A stretch of DNA of 21,946 nucleotides, taken from IMG/VR virus record IMGVR_UViG_3300032224_001389, positions 1 through 21,946 of that record. One strand, given 5' to 3'. The DNA comes from a virus. This document shows, one piece after another, positions 6,344 to 13,624 of the stretch (within the stretch, counting starts at the first letter, position 1; each line of letters starts with the position of its first letter). A program made the position numbers and the translations under genes. Under the pieces are notes generated by a model. That model was not told the DNA's origin, did not search any database, and worked only from the letters and a program-made list of their open reading frames with translations.

Positions 6344-7722
6344 TATGAATTATTTCTTGTTTTAACTACTGTAAATGTAAATGGACCAGTCATATTATCA
6401 TTGTTAGTCCATTCGTATCCATTTGATCCTATTGTAAGAGTATTAGTTGGTGTACCTGATCCTACATTACTATAAGATACAAGAATACCATCTCCACCAC
6501 CTGCTATCCAAAGTTCCACTCTGCCATCATAGTGATCATTTACCATAAGCATTCCTGAAAAATTAGGAATTACATGAGTGGCACCATTTCCTACAGCCAC
6601 GGTATTATTTGAAGTATCTGCTATAATCACATTACCTTCAGCATCTATAGTAGGACCACTTGTACCACCACTTGTAGCAGCTGTAGTCATTACTGAACCA
6701 TCAGCAAACTTAACAGGCACTGATTGAGGTATCACTGTTCTTGTATAAGCAAATCCTCCACCATTATTTTCAGCTGTCCAACCACTAAATACAAACTTAT
6801 AATATAAATCAGTAGTTAAATCATGCATTATAAGTTCTGTACTAAGTATATTAACTCCTACATTATAATCTAATGCATGTGTAAAATCTGTATAAACTCT
6901 AGATTCTAAATTACTAAGATCAGAAAATCCTGAATAACCAGGTCTTCCATCTACATAAGAGCTATTCCATCTTGTATTTTTAGGAGAGGCTCCTACACGT
7001 GAACGATCTTCATTAAGTGAATTGTATAAAGCTCTTCTATTAGCTCTAGCTAACCATACACCATCAGATATTTTATCTACTGTTTCTGTTTCACCATTTG
7101 GTTTTTCAAAATAAACTGAAGGAAATATTTCCCATCTGTCATAAGCAAAACCATAATTATCAAAATAACCCACTCCCCATTCTGTAAACATAATTAGAAA
7201 GTATCTAATAGTACCTTCACCATCATCAAATTTCATAACAACAGGCATTCCTACATATTGAGGAGGAGCAGCATCATTGTTATCATTAGGAGTTGTAATA
7301 GCATTTCTCCATGTATCAAAACTTCTATTTTGAACATCCCATAAAGGAGCCCATGAGGTATAGTCAGAATTTATAAAAGAAGTACTCCATGATGTATTTA
7401 ATGGAGCAAAGTCATTAGATGATTCTTCTACAGCAATATTATATATACCACCACCATTAGTACCTCTTGTAATTTCAAGAAGACCTGGTATAATTATATC
7501 TTTATTTGTTTCAGGACTTGACCCACTTGCTTTTCTAAAAGATACCTTAGGGCCTATAGAACCAGGTTTAAATCCTAAATCACGAATATCAGGTATAGAA
7601 GGAGTATTATTTATATCATCTATTAATCTATTAAGATGACCAAATCTAGCTAATTCTGTATCACCTTTTATTTTGCCTAATGATTTATCAGGGCTTGACG
7701 GTTTAAATTTTCTTATTGCCAT
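6343..7722 (-). CDS. Modular fibre/adhesin protein with shared N-terminal tag (459 aa)
   Basis: Residues 1-38 are the shared docking module (KFKPSSPDKSLGKIKGD then ELARFGHLNRLIDDIN) found in five proteins of this block. The middle region (about 80-335) is beta-rich and aromatic, with WSTSF, YTSWAPLWD and several Trp/Tyr/Asp-rich strands, suggesting a jelly-roll or carbohydrate-binding domain. After a short linker with FADGSVMTTAATSGG, the C-terminal 110 residues form a beta domain containing VELWIAGGGDGILVSYS. There is no signal peptide or membrane segment. By its tag and place in the late block it is probably a virion surface protein, perhaps for receptor binding. No enzyme motif is visible. 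The stop overlaps the next start (TAATG). Confidence 0.75.
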   Translation of the reverse strand: MAIRKFKPSSPDKSLGKIKGDTELARFGHLNRLIDDINNTPSIPDIRDLGFKPGSIGPKVSFRKASGSSPETNKDIIIPGLLEITRGTNGGGIYNIAVEESSNDFAPLNTSWSTSFINSDYTSWAPLWDVQNRSFDTWRNAITTPNDNNDAAPPQYVGMPVVMKFDDGEGTIRYFLIMFTEWGVGYFDNYGFAYDRWEIFPSVYFEKPNGETETVDKISDGVWLARANRRALYNSLNEDRSRVGASPKNTRWNSSYVDGRPGYSGFSDLSNLESRVYTDFTHALDYNVGVNILSTELIMHDLTTDLYYKFVFSGWTAENNGGGFAYTRTVIPQSVPVKFADGSVMTTAATSGGTSGPTIDAEGNVIIADTSNNTVAVGNGATHVIPNFSGMLMVNDHYDGRVELWIAGGGDGILVSYSNVGSGTPTNTLTIGSNGYEWTNNDNMTGPFTFTVVKTRNNS

Positions 7723-7734
7723 TATTATATAATT

Positions 7735-8172
7735 TTAATATGTGTCTATTCCAACAAATTCAGTACCATTGTATATAACTTCTATACAAATAGGATCAGT
7801 GATAATATAAGGATTTAATATACCACCTCCACCAGAAGGAACAATTGATCCTGCAAAATATACTTTTACACCAGCTCCTGTTAACATAATATACATTTTA
7901 TCTCCAGCTTCTAGATTCATACTAAAATAAGGATCTATATCAACTTGTAATGTAAAATCTTGTGTAAGAGTTCCTTTAAAAGTAACAATAGTTTCTACAT
8001 GATTAGGAACTATACGAACAGTGCTGTTATGAGTAGGAACAGGAAATTCATGTGTTTTTCTAAATTTACTAACTATATCATTTACATGACCTAGTCTAGC
8101 TACTTCATTATCCCCTATAGTATGTCCTAGATAAATATCTGGACTAAGAGGTTTTATTTTTTTTAGTGCCAT
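7735..8172 (-). CDS. Short modular virion protein with shared tag (145 aa)
   Basis: Residues 1-38 are the shared docking module (KKIKPLSPDIYLGHTIGD, then EVARLGHVN). The remaining 105 residues look like one compact beta domain: repeated short strands (TIVTFKGTLTQDFTLQV, YIMLTGAGVKVYFAG), a Gly-rich turn (SGGGGI) and a C-terminal CIEVIYNGTEFVGIDTY. This resembles the capping beta domain seen at the C terminus of many phage fibre-like proteins. Its ATG is two bases after the stop of the 51-residue gene. Probable role: a small surface or decoration protein using the same attachment site as its tagged neighbours. No family is firmly recognised. Confidence 0.7.
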   Translation of the reverse strand: MALKKIKPLSPDIYLGHTIGDNEVARLGHVNDIVSKFRKTHEFPVPTHNSTVRIVPNHVETIVTFKGTLTQDFTLQVDIDPYFSMNLEAGDKMYIMLTGAGVKVYFAGSIVPSGGGGILNPYIITDPICIEVIYNGTEFVGIDTY

Positions 8173-8174
8173 TA

Positions 8175-8330
8175 TTATGCTTTTTTAAATTTAGCTTCTA
8201 AAGCAGCTTTCATTTCAGCTGTTTTAGCTTCAATTCTAGCTCTATTTGGTTCTAGTTCTATAGACATCAATCTAGCTTGAGGTTTAGGACCCCAGTTTTC
8301 AGGTTTTTTAGATAAAAATTTGCTTGACAT
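8175..8330 (-). CDS. 51-residue basic helical protein
   Basis: A short minus-strand gene between two tagged proteins. It opens MSSKFLSKKPENWGPKPQAR and continues as a single predicted amphipathic helix rich in Glu, Lys and Ala (RARIEAKTAEMKAALEAKFKKA). Spacing supports it as real: 18 bases after the preceding gene's stop and two bases before the next start. The helix could form a coiled coil. I do not recognise a family; a virion assembly or chaperone role for the neighbouring fibres would be a guess. Confidence 0.55.
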   Translation of the reverse strand: MSSKFLSKKPENWGPKPQARLMSIELEPNRARIEAKTAEMKAALEAKFKKA

Positions 8331-8348
8331 TATAAATAATTTTAAAGA

Positions 8349-8990
8349 TTAATAAAGAGTAAATTTAAGAGGAGTACCTTCAACAACTAGGAACTCAAAT
8401 TCAAAAGCAGCATCACCATATATAGCATTTACTGCTGTATTAGAAGCTGCAATTAAATATAAGTCTGCTCCATCTGGAGAATATTGATCTATTGCAATAT
8501 TCATAAGTTCTGCAGGAACTAAGTCACCATTATCATCTTCTATAGATGCACCATTTGCAAATGAAGATATAACAGGAACTGGTCCAGGCCAACTTGGAGA
8601 ACAAGTAATAGTTCCTGTAGTTTTAAATGGACTTAAATATAAAGAACTACCATCAGTTGTTTCCACTGTACCAATGTATTCTATAATAAAAGTATCACTT
8701 GCAGAACCTAATTCATACACTCCTCCTACTTTATAACTTTCTAAATTATAAGGAAAGAAAGTTGGGCTAGCTGGAGTATCAATAACCTTAGTGCTGCCTT
8801 TAATCATTGATGGTGTAACAGGAAAAGGATAGATATCATATATTCCAGTTTTGTATGTGGAATACAATTCACTTTTGTTAATATCATCTACTAGTCCATT
8901 AAGATGTCCTAGTCTTGCTAATGCAGCATCTCCTTTAATCTTATTTAAATAGATTTCAGGACTACGAGGTTTAAATTTTTTAAGTGCCAT
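8349..8990 (-). CDS. Modular virion protein with shared tag (213 aa)
   Basis: Residues 1-38 carry the shared module (KKFKPRSPEIYLNKIKGD, then ALARLGHLNGLVDDIN). The remaining 175 residues differ from the other tagged proteins: a Pro/Tyr-rich start (GIYDIYPFPVTPSM), a beta-rich middle (SDTFIIEYIGTVE) and a C-terminal segment ending EGTPLKFTLY. There is no catalytic or membrane motif. The tag marks it as a probable surface component attached to the same virion site as the others; the variable part may bind a receptor or glycan. At the DNA level the first bases (ATGGCACT) match the 7735-8172 gene, consistent with duplication and divergence. Confidence 0.7.
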   Translation of the reverse strand: MALKKFKPRSPEIYLNKIKGDAALARLGHLNGLVDDINKSELYSTYKTGIYDIYPFPVTPSMIKGSTKVIDTPASPTFFPYNLESYKVGGVYELGSASDTFIIEYIGTVETTDGSSLYLSPFKTTGTITCSPSWPGPVPVISSFANGASIEDDNGDLVPAELMNIAIDQYSPDGADLYLIAASNTAVNAIYGDAAFEFEFLVVEGTPLKFTLY

Positions 8991-9000
8991 AATTAAGGTT

Positions 9001-9975
9001 TTATAAAATGTTTAAAAATTGTGTTGTTAAATCTGTCCAGCCTGATACAGAGTTGTACTTTTTAAAAGTAGTAACTTCTACATATGCATTATATCCATGG
9101 TCTACATTGATAAATGTACCACCACAATAAAATACATCTACATTAGTTCCTACGTTAGCACTCACTATACCAGAAGCTCCTGTAAGAAATGTATCTGCTG
9201 CCACTCTAATTAGTTCTGTACAATATTTCATAGAAGCTCCATATAAAGATGGTGTAGATACAAAGTTATAAGTAGATAATATAGTAGCTCTATTAGCATA
9301 TAGTATAGAACAAAGTTTATAATGCTGATCATTATTAGCAAAAACTCCTGTATTATATACTGGAGCACTTCCATTACCTATAACCCATGTAGCAGCAGTT
9401 GCTACAGCACCACAAGTGTTATCTGTTAAAGACTGAGCCTGAGTTTTACCTTTTCTCCATATACGTCCTACATTACCAACTTGTGACACACCTATATGAG
9501 GCATATTAACTAAAAATAAAGCTCCATTAGCTGTAATATGAGAAGCCCATGCTTGTAGTCCTAATACACCTGTATGAGGATAACCAGCTAATCCTGCACC
9601 AAAGAATGGTCCAAGAAAACTAGACTGCTGTGCAGAAGTCTGTCCTAGATTGTCAACATGCTCTATAGCATTAACATCATCAGAACATATGTCTGTACTA
9701 AGAAGTATGTCTTTATAATTGTATCCTTGAGTTTTAATAAACTCTTTAGCAGCTTCAGCAAATCTCAATGCTGGTACAGCACCTTCATATTCACTTTGAA
9801 CAGTGATTGTGTATGATGCTGGATTGGGTGGAAATATAGAAGTTGTACAACATAAGTCTGCTGGAACTTCGTTCCATGTACTAGGGCCATTTGGATATGA
9901 ACCACTAGTTAAGATGAGACTACCAGGTACTATCTTTCCCTGTTTAGAATATCTTACAAATGCTCTTTTTTTCAT
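9001..9975 (-). CDS. Virion-type protein with an LCIB-like beta-carbonic-anhydrase domain
   Basis: Residues 1-43 form a different N-terminal tag from its neighbours (KKRAFVRYSKQGKIVPGSL, ending DLCC), of a kind I associate with Bacteroidota phage structural proteins. Residues about 55-310 match, from memory, the layout of the LCIB/LCIC family of beta-carbonic anhydrases. The order is a helix then DICSDDVN (Cys97, Asp99/100), a Gly-rich loop GPFFGAGLAG, LVNMPHIGVS (His160), NVGRIWRKGK (Arg171/174), TCGAVA (Cys188) and a closing strand VFYCGGTFINVDHGY. Cys97/His160/Cys188 would be the zinc ligands, with an Asp/Arg dyad. If active it would interconvert CO2 and bicarbonate; it may instead be a fold reused for binding. 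No signal peptide is visible. The match rests on motif recall without a search. Confidence 0.6.
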   Translation of the reverse strand: MKKRAFVRYSKQGKIVPGSLILTSGSYPNGPSTWNEVPADLCCTTSIFPPNPASYTITVQSEYEGAVPALRFAEAAKEFIKTQGYNYKDILLSTDICSDDVNAIEHVDNLGQTSAQQSSFLGPFFGAGLAGYPHTGVLGLQAWASHITANGALFLVNMPHIGVSQVGNVGRIWRKGKTQAQSLTDNTCGAVATAATWVIGNGSAPVYNTGVFANNDQHYKLCSILYANRATILSTYNFVSTPSLYGASMKYCTELIRVAADTFLTGASGIVSANVGTNVDVFYCGGTFINVDHGYNAYVEVTTFKKYNSVSGWTDLTTQFLNIL

Positions 9976-10005
9976 TGTTTATTTATTTAAAAGGTTAATA
10001 TTATT

Positions 10006-11424
10006 TTATCCTACTTGACATATAGTAGCTATTATACTAGGTATATGTGGTAGAGTTGGATATAAGCTTGTATTATACAATATTCTAATTGTACTCACTG
10101 TAGATCTCCACATAATTTGTACATTTTGACCTGCTGTTAATGGAAGAAAATAATTCCAAGCAGCCATCACAAGATCTCCATTATTAGCAAGAGTTAATGT
10201 ACCTGCTGTATCAGGAACATCTACACCATTCACTCTAATCCAAAAATATGTTTGAGCAGCTCCACCACCTGATGTTCTACTAAGTTGTGCAGAGAATTGC
10301 AAGTTGTATATTCCTGTATTAGCAGCTGTTATTTTAGTGGGGTTTCCAGATAGGTCATTAACAATACTAAAACCACTTGTACAAGTGAGGTCAGTGGTGT
10401 TAAACTTTGTAGCTAAGTTTTCATTACCAGCTGTTATTTGTGTAGTGGTATCATAAAAAGATCCTCTATAACCACCAGCTGCTCCTGAAATACCTTGAAT
10501 TCCCTGAGGTCCTTGAATCCCCTGAATACCTTGAGGCCCAGTGTCTCCAGTATTTCCCTTATCACCTTTAATCCCTTGTATTCCTTGAATCCCCTGTGCT
10601 CCAGTAGCTCCTGTTGCACCAGTGTCACCTTTTGGTCCAGCTGGTCCAGGATCACCTTGAGGTCCTTTAATATCTCCAGCATCAAACCATATAGAACCAT
10701 TCCAAGAATATAAAGATCCATCTGTAAGAATAATCCATGCATCACCTATATTAGCACCAGGACTTCCTCCTGCACCAGCTAAAAAAGATGCAAGATCAGG
10801 ATAAGATCCTAATATAGTTACAGAGTTACCAGCAGGTCCTTGAGATCCAGTAGCACCAGTATCTCCTTTAGGACCTTGAGATCCTGTGTCACCTTTTACT
10901 CCTTGTATACCCTGTATACCTTGATCACCTTTTGCACCTGTTGAGCCAGTATCTCCTTTCACTCCCTGAATACCTTGCACACCTTGTATACCTTGTATTC
11001 CTTGAGGTCCCTGTATACCCTGTGGCCCTTGTGGGCCTAAAAGATCTCCTGCATCATCCCAAATATTTGTAGAGGTATTCCATACATATAATGAACCATC
11101 AGAAAGAATAATCCAGGCAGCTCCTGCAGTTCCTGGACTACCACCAGCCCCTGCTAGAAAACTAGCTAAGTCTGGATAGGAACCTAAAACAGTTAAAGCA
11201 GCACCTGTATTTCCCTGAATACCTTGGATTCCTTGAATACCTTGTGAACCCTGAGGACCAATTGGTCCCTGTGGACCTACAGGACCTTGAGGACCTACTA
11301 AATTAGTACCATTAATTTGGTCTACTATATTATTTAAATGAGCTAATCTAGCCAATTCAGTATCACCCTTAATTTTACCTAAATAAGGATCAGGACTCTG
11401 TGCTTTTATTTTTTTAATTGGCAT
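10006..11424 (-). CDS. Collagen-like fibre with shared tag and C1q-like tip (472 aa)
   Basis: Domain order: shared docking module (1-38); collagen Gly-X-Y tract 1 (44-74); globular bead A (76-129); collagen tract 2 (130-210); bead B (211-263); collagen tract 3 (264-326); and a C-terminal beta jelly roll (330-472) with features of a C1q/TNF-like trimer head (TGIYNLQFSAQL, TYFWIRVNG, then a final PSIIATICQV strand). The beads share GSYPDLASFLAGAGGSPG and W(N)..S..W.DAGD. Collagen tracts rich in GIQGIQG and GPQGPQG are typical of trimeric phage fibres. The whole would be a long trimeric stalk with a binding tip, anchored by the tag. Probably a receptor-binding or mucus/glycan-adhering fibre. Confidence 0.85.
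   Translation of the reverse strand: MPIKKIKAQSPDPYLGKIKGDTELARLAHLNNIVDQINGTNLVGPQGPVGPQGPIGPQGSQGIQGIQGIQGNTGAALTVLGSYPDLASFLAGAGGSPGTAGAAWIILSDGSLYVWNTSTNIWDDAGDLLGPQGPQGIQGPQGIQGIQGVQGIQGVKGDTGSTGAKGDQGIQGIQGVKGDTGSQGPKGDTGATGSQGPAGNSVTILGSYPDLASFLAGAGGSPGANIGDAWIILTDGSLYSWNGSIWFDAGDIKGPQGDPGPAGPKGDTGATGATGAQGIQGIQGIKGDKGNTGDTGPQGIQGIQGPQGIQGISGAAGGYRGSFYDTTTQITAGNENLATKFNTTDLTCTSGFSIVNDLSGNPTKITAANTGIYNLQFSAQLSRTSGGGAAQTYFWIRVNGVDVPDTAGTLTLANNGDLVMAAWNYFLPLTAGQNVQIMWRSTVSTIRILYNTSLYPTLPHIPSIIATICQVG
10636..10794 (-). repeat. Bead domain B of the collagen fibre
   Basis: This encodes residues 211-263. It is a diverged copy of bead A (11038-11199), with GSYPDLASFLAGAGGSPG identical in the two copies and the same W...W.DAGD ending. 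The DNA differs at many third positions, so the duplication is not recent. Confidence 0.7.
11038..11199 (-). repeat. Bead domain A of the collagen fibre
   Basis: This encodes residues 76-129, the first of two bead domains interrupting the collagen-like stalk. It has AAWIILSDGSLYVWN where bead B has DAWIILTDGSLYSWN. Such GDLY/W motifs are common between Gly-X-Y tracts in phage fibres. Confidence 0.7.
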
Positions 11425-11429
11425 ATTAA

Positions 11430-11492
11430 TTATTTTTTAGGTTTAGCTGGTTTACCACAGCCACAACCATATATGTTATTATTTTTAGTCAT
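11430..11492 (-). CDS. 20-residue Cys-Gly mini-protein
   Basis: A 20-codon frame begins MTKNNN, continues IYGCGCGKPAKPKK and stops with TAA. Its ATG is coupled to the holin-like gene's stop by a one-base TAATG overlap, as at other real junctions in this block, and its stop is five bases before the collagen fibre start. The composition is distinctive: two cysteines in a CGC motif, then a basic Lys-Pro tail. This could bind a metal or form a disulphide, or the peptide may serve only to couple translation. I have a vague memory of similar tiny CGCGK peptides in Bacteroidota phages, but cannot confirm it. Confidence 0.45.
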   Translation of the reverse strand: MTKNNNIYGCGCGKPAKPKK

Positions 11493-11800
11493 TATTCTTC
11501 TTTTTTATCAGACTTCTGTGTACCAAAATAGTATGAAAAAATCATGAGAGTTAAAGTTTTTATTAAATCAAATAGCTGATCATTTTGAGCATCAGACAAT
11601 AATGGCATTTTAAATGCTATTACCTTATCAACTATAAATACACCCACTAAAGAAGCAAATACTAAAAGAATAAATCTAACTAGTAAATCTTTAGTATGAT
11701 TAGCAAACAATTTATTTATATAATGTACTGAATACATAATAAATGACATTCCTCCAACAACACCAAGTAACATCACCCATAGATTAGAATTGCTAAACAT
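11492..11800 (-). CDS. Holin-like membrane protein (three TM segments)
   Basis: This 102-residue protein has three hydrophobic segments (about 7-27, 40-60 and 80-94) and a short charged C-terminal tail (GTQKSDKKEE), the layout of a class I holin that makes inner-membrane lesions at lysis. Its start is coupled to the stop of the endolysin gene by TAATG, so endolysin and holin are made from the same message. Position and topology support the holin call; no family is recognised with certainty. A structural membrane protein is an alternative. Confidence 0.6.
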   Translation of the reverse strand: MFSNSNLWVMLLGVVGGMSFIMYSVHYINKLFANHTKDLLVRFILLVFASLVGVFIVDKVIAFKMPLLSDAQNDQLFDLIKTLTLMIFSYYFGTQKSDKKEE

Positions 11801-12393
11801 TATGCAAGTAATTTATAGTATTCATTAAAATGTTTTATTCTATCTTCTAAACCAATAGTTCCACCATTTACACACTTACTTACAGAGGTAATAGATTCTT
11901 CTGTATTACTAGTAGCTTTCTTAAGACAGTTCTTTTGAAAGAACCAAGCTGCTGAAGCTAATGGATATTTTGTAGCTACTAAGTCAGGATTAGCAACACA
12001 ATCTTCTCCTATAGCAGTAGAGAATGCTTTATAGTTATCATGACCAGTGAGCTGGATGAACCCTCTTCCTCTAAATTTGAATCCCATACCAGATGCCTCA
12101 TCTCCATTACCCATTCTATTAGCATAAACTCTATTAGCTATTTTCTCAGGCTTTCTTTCATATGCAGCAGCTAAATCTTCTGTAGGGAAGTATTTAGGAA
12201 ATACCCCTCTCAATCCTTTAGCACCATAGTTTAGGTTCTCTTGTGTAAGTTTAAACCCACCTGATTCATGACTACATTGAGCTAAGAAATGAGATAGTTT
12301 AACAACTGTATCAATACCAAACTTAGTTATTACTTCAGGAATTTGAGCTAAAACTGAATCAGGTATATGTCCTTTTAACTTACTTATATCCAT
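11800..12393 (-). CDS. GH19 endolysin (chitinase-fold peptidoglycan hydrolase)
   Basis: A glycoside hydrolase family 19 enzyme, used by many phages to cut the glycan strands of peptidoglycan at lysis. Diagnostic segments are FLAQCSHESGGF (36-47; catalytic Glu43), ENLNYGAKGLRGVFPKYFP (52-70), FRGRGFIQLTGHDNY (107-121), AAWFF and VNGGTIGLEDR (175-185). At 197 residues it is a single catalytic domain with no cell-wall-binding module and no signal peptide, so it needs a holin to reach the periplasm. It overlaps the DUF1003 gene before it by 14 bases and is coupled to the holin-like gene after it by TAATG. Confidence 0.93.
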   Translation of the reverse strand: MDISKLKGHIPDSVLAQIPEVITKFGIDTVVKLSHFLAQCSHESGGFKLTQENLNYGAKGLRGVFPKYFPTEDLAAAYERKPEKIANRVYANRMGNGDEASGMGFKFRGRGFIQLTGHDNYKAFSTAIGEDCVANPDLVATKYPLASAAWFFQKNCLKKATSNTEESITSVSKCVNGGTIGLEDRIKHFNEYYKLLA

Positions 12394-12814
12394 GATCTTT
12401 AGGTTTTCTAGTTTTCTTTTCTATTTTTTTAAGCTCAGCTAATATCTTAGCATGGTCTTGCAAAGCTTGTCTATCTAATGTTAAATCTTCTTCTATTTTT
12501 ATAAGAAGAATCATTACTTCTTGTAAAAGTTGATTAGTATTCTCATCCACTTTAAGATCAGCTATTAATTGTTCTCTATCTTTCTCAGCTTGTCTATTAC
12601 CTGACATAAGAATCATAGGTGTAGCATAAGCTGCTTGAGATGATAATAAAAGGTTCATCAATATAAAAGGATAGGGATCAAAATGAACCATATTCTCTAC
12701 ATTTACAAACATCCATATAATAAGAATAACTGTTTGCCATATAATGAACTTCCAGCTTCCTACAAAAGAAGCTACATTGTCAGCCAATGATATACCAAAT
12801 TTTTTCCAGTTCAT
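12380..12814 (-). CDS. DUF1003 family membrane protein
   Basis: Strong family features: FVGSWKFIIWQTVILIIW (TM1, about 19-38), then FDPYPFILMNLLLSSQAAY (45-63), ATPMILMSGNRQAEKDR (64-80) and a C-terminal coiled coil rich in Leu/Glu/Lys (85-135). This matches DUF1003, two-TM inner-membrane proteins of bacteria with no settled function. At 144 residues it is near the usual length. It sits directly upstream of the endolysin and overlaps it by 14 bases, so it is expressed with the lysis genes. A role as a holin accessory or antiholin is inferred from position. It may have been acquired from a host. Confidence 0.85.
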   Translation of the reverse strand: MNWKKFGISLADNVASFVGSWKFIIWQTVILIIWMFVNVENMVHFDPYPFILMNLLLSSQAAYATPMILMSGNRQAEKDREQLIADLKVDENTNQLLQEVMILLIKIEEDLTLDRQALQDHAKILAELKKIEKKTRKPKDHGYK

Positions 12815-12832
12815 TATAATATATTAATTAGT

Positions 12833-13624
12833 TTATAATCTAACTCCCTCTATAGCAAATGTAGCTTGATTATAATATAAATATGTATTTCCTGCAACTC
12901 CTCCATTTCCTATAGTGATTGCTGTTGTAGCAGCTGTTCTATTTGTATATGAAGGAAGAGAGCTATTAGAAATAATTGTCATTCCAGATAATGCATTACC
13001 AATACCTGCATTTTTACCTATAGCATTTACAGTAGTACCAGTAGAATTTTTACCAGCATTATATCCTATAAAATTTGAATAAAGTGCCCCATTAGCACCA
13101 TCACCTGTAGCATAACCTATAAAATTTGAATAAGATGAATTATTTACTGTTGATCCAGCTCTTCCAATAAATACAGAATAATTGGTATTAGTTGCTGTTT
13201 GTCCACTTCCTCTTCCTAAAAAAATACATTCATTAGCATTTGTTGATTGGTATCCTGCTAATGGTCCTATAAATATTGAGTTATTTGAACCAGTAGATTG
13301 ATACCCTGCTCTATCTGCTATAAAAACTGAATCATAAGAATTAGTTGCTGAATTTCCTGCGTCAGGTCCTAAAAATATTGAACCATATGCATTAGATCCA
13401 GATCCTGCATTTGATCCTAAAAGTATAGAGTTAAGAATAGAAAAATTAGATGTAGCAGGACTAGTAGAATATATTGTTGTTCCTAAAGTTTCTATAACTG
13501 CAGGATTATTATTAATTTGATCTACAAGTTGATTTACATGAGCTATACGAGCTAATGTGTTATCTCCTACTGTTTTACCTAAGTAGGGATCTGGACTTTT
13601 GGGCTTTATTTTTTTAATACTCAT
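12833..13624 (-). CDS. Tagged fibre protein with 17-residue beta-roll repeats (263 aa)
   Basis: The shared docking module (1-38: KKIKPKSPDPYLGKTVGD, then LARIAHVNQLVDQIN) is followed by a short linker. About eight or nine repeats of roughly 17 residues then run from 66 to 208, with the core pattern S(I/V/N)F(I/L)G..AG..ST. The C-terminal unit contains AITIGNGG and QATFAIEGVRL. Such SIFIG..AG repeats build left-handed beta-rolls or trimeric beta-prism stalks like those of YadA heads and of Bacteroidota tail-fibre proteins. It is a probable trimeric surface fibre or adhesin. It is coupled to the preceding gene by TAATG at 13624. Confidence 0.8.
   Translation of the reverse strand: MSIKKIKPKSPDPYLGKTVGDNTLARIAHVNQLVDQINNNPAVIETLGTTIYSTSPATSNFSILNSILLGSNAGSGSNAYGSIFLGPDAGNSATNSYDSVFIADRAGYQSTGSNNSIFIGPLAGYQSTNANECIFLGRGSGQTATNTNYSVFIGRAGSTVNNSSYSNFIGYATGDGANGALYSNFIGYNAGKNSTGTTVNAIGKNAGIGNALSGMTIISNSSLPSYTNRTAATTAITIGNGGVAGNTYLYYNQATFAIEGVRL
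13001..13429 (-). repeat. Tandem 17-residue (about 51 bp) beta-roll repeats
   Basis: These encode residues 66-208 of the fibre protein, with units such as SIFLGPDAGNSATNSYD, SIFIGPLAGYQSTNANE and SNFIGYNAGKNSTGTTV. The units are diverged in DNA and vary slightly in length, so this is a protein-level repeat rather than a perfect DNA tandem array. Confidence 0.75.

Noticed and set aside
10434-10745. Open frames on both strands inside the collagen fibre gene
   Set aside because: The repetitive Gly-X-Y codons keep other frames open; their composition (runs of KVFRGFKDLREFK or SLNPLNTLRP) reflects the repeat, not a protein.
10480-11300. Regular short DNA repeats in the fibre gene, considered as a CRISPR or satellite array
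   Set aside because: The periodicity is 9 bp multiples encoding GIQ/GPQ triplets; there are no spacers and no conserved long repeat.
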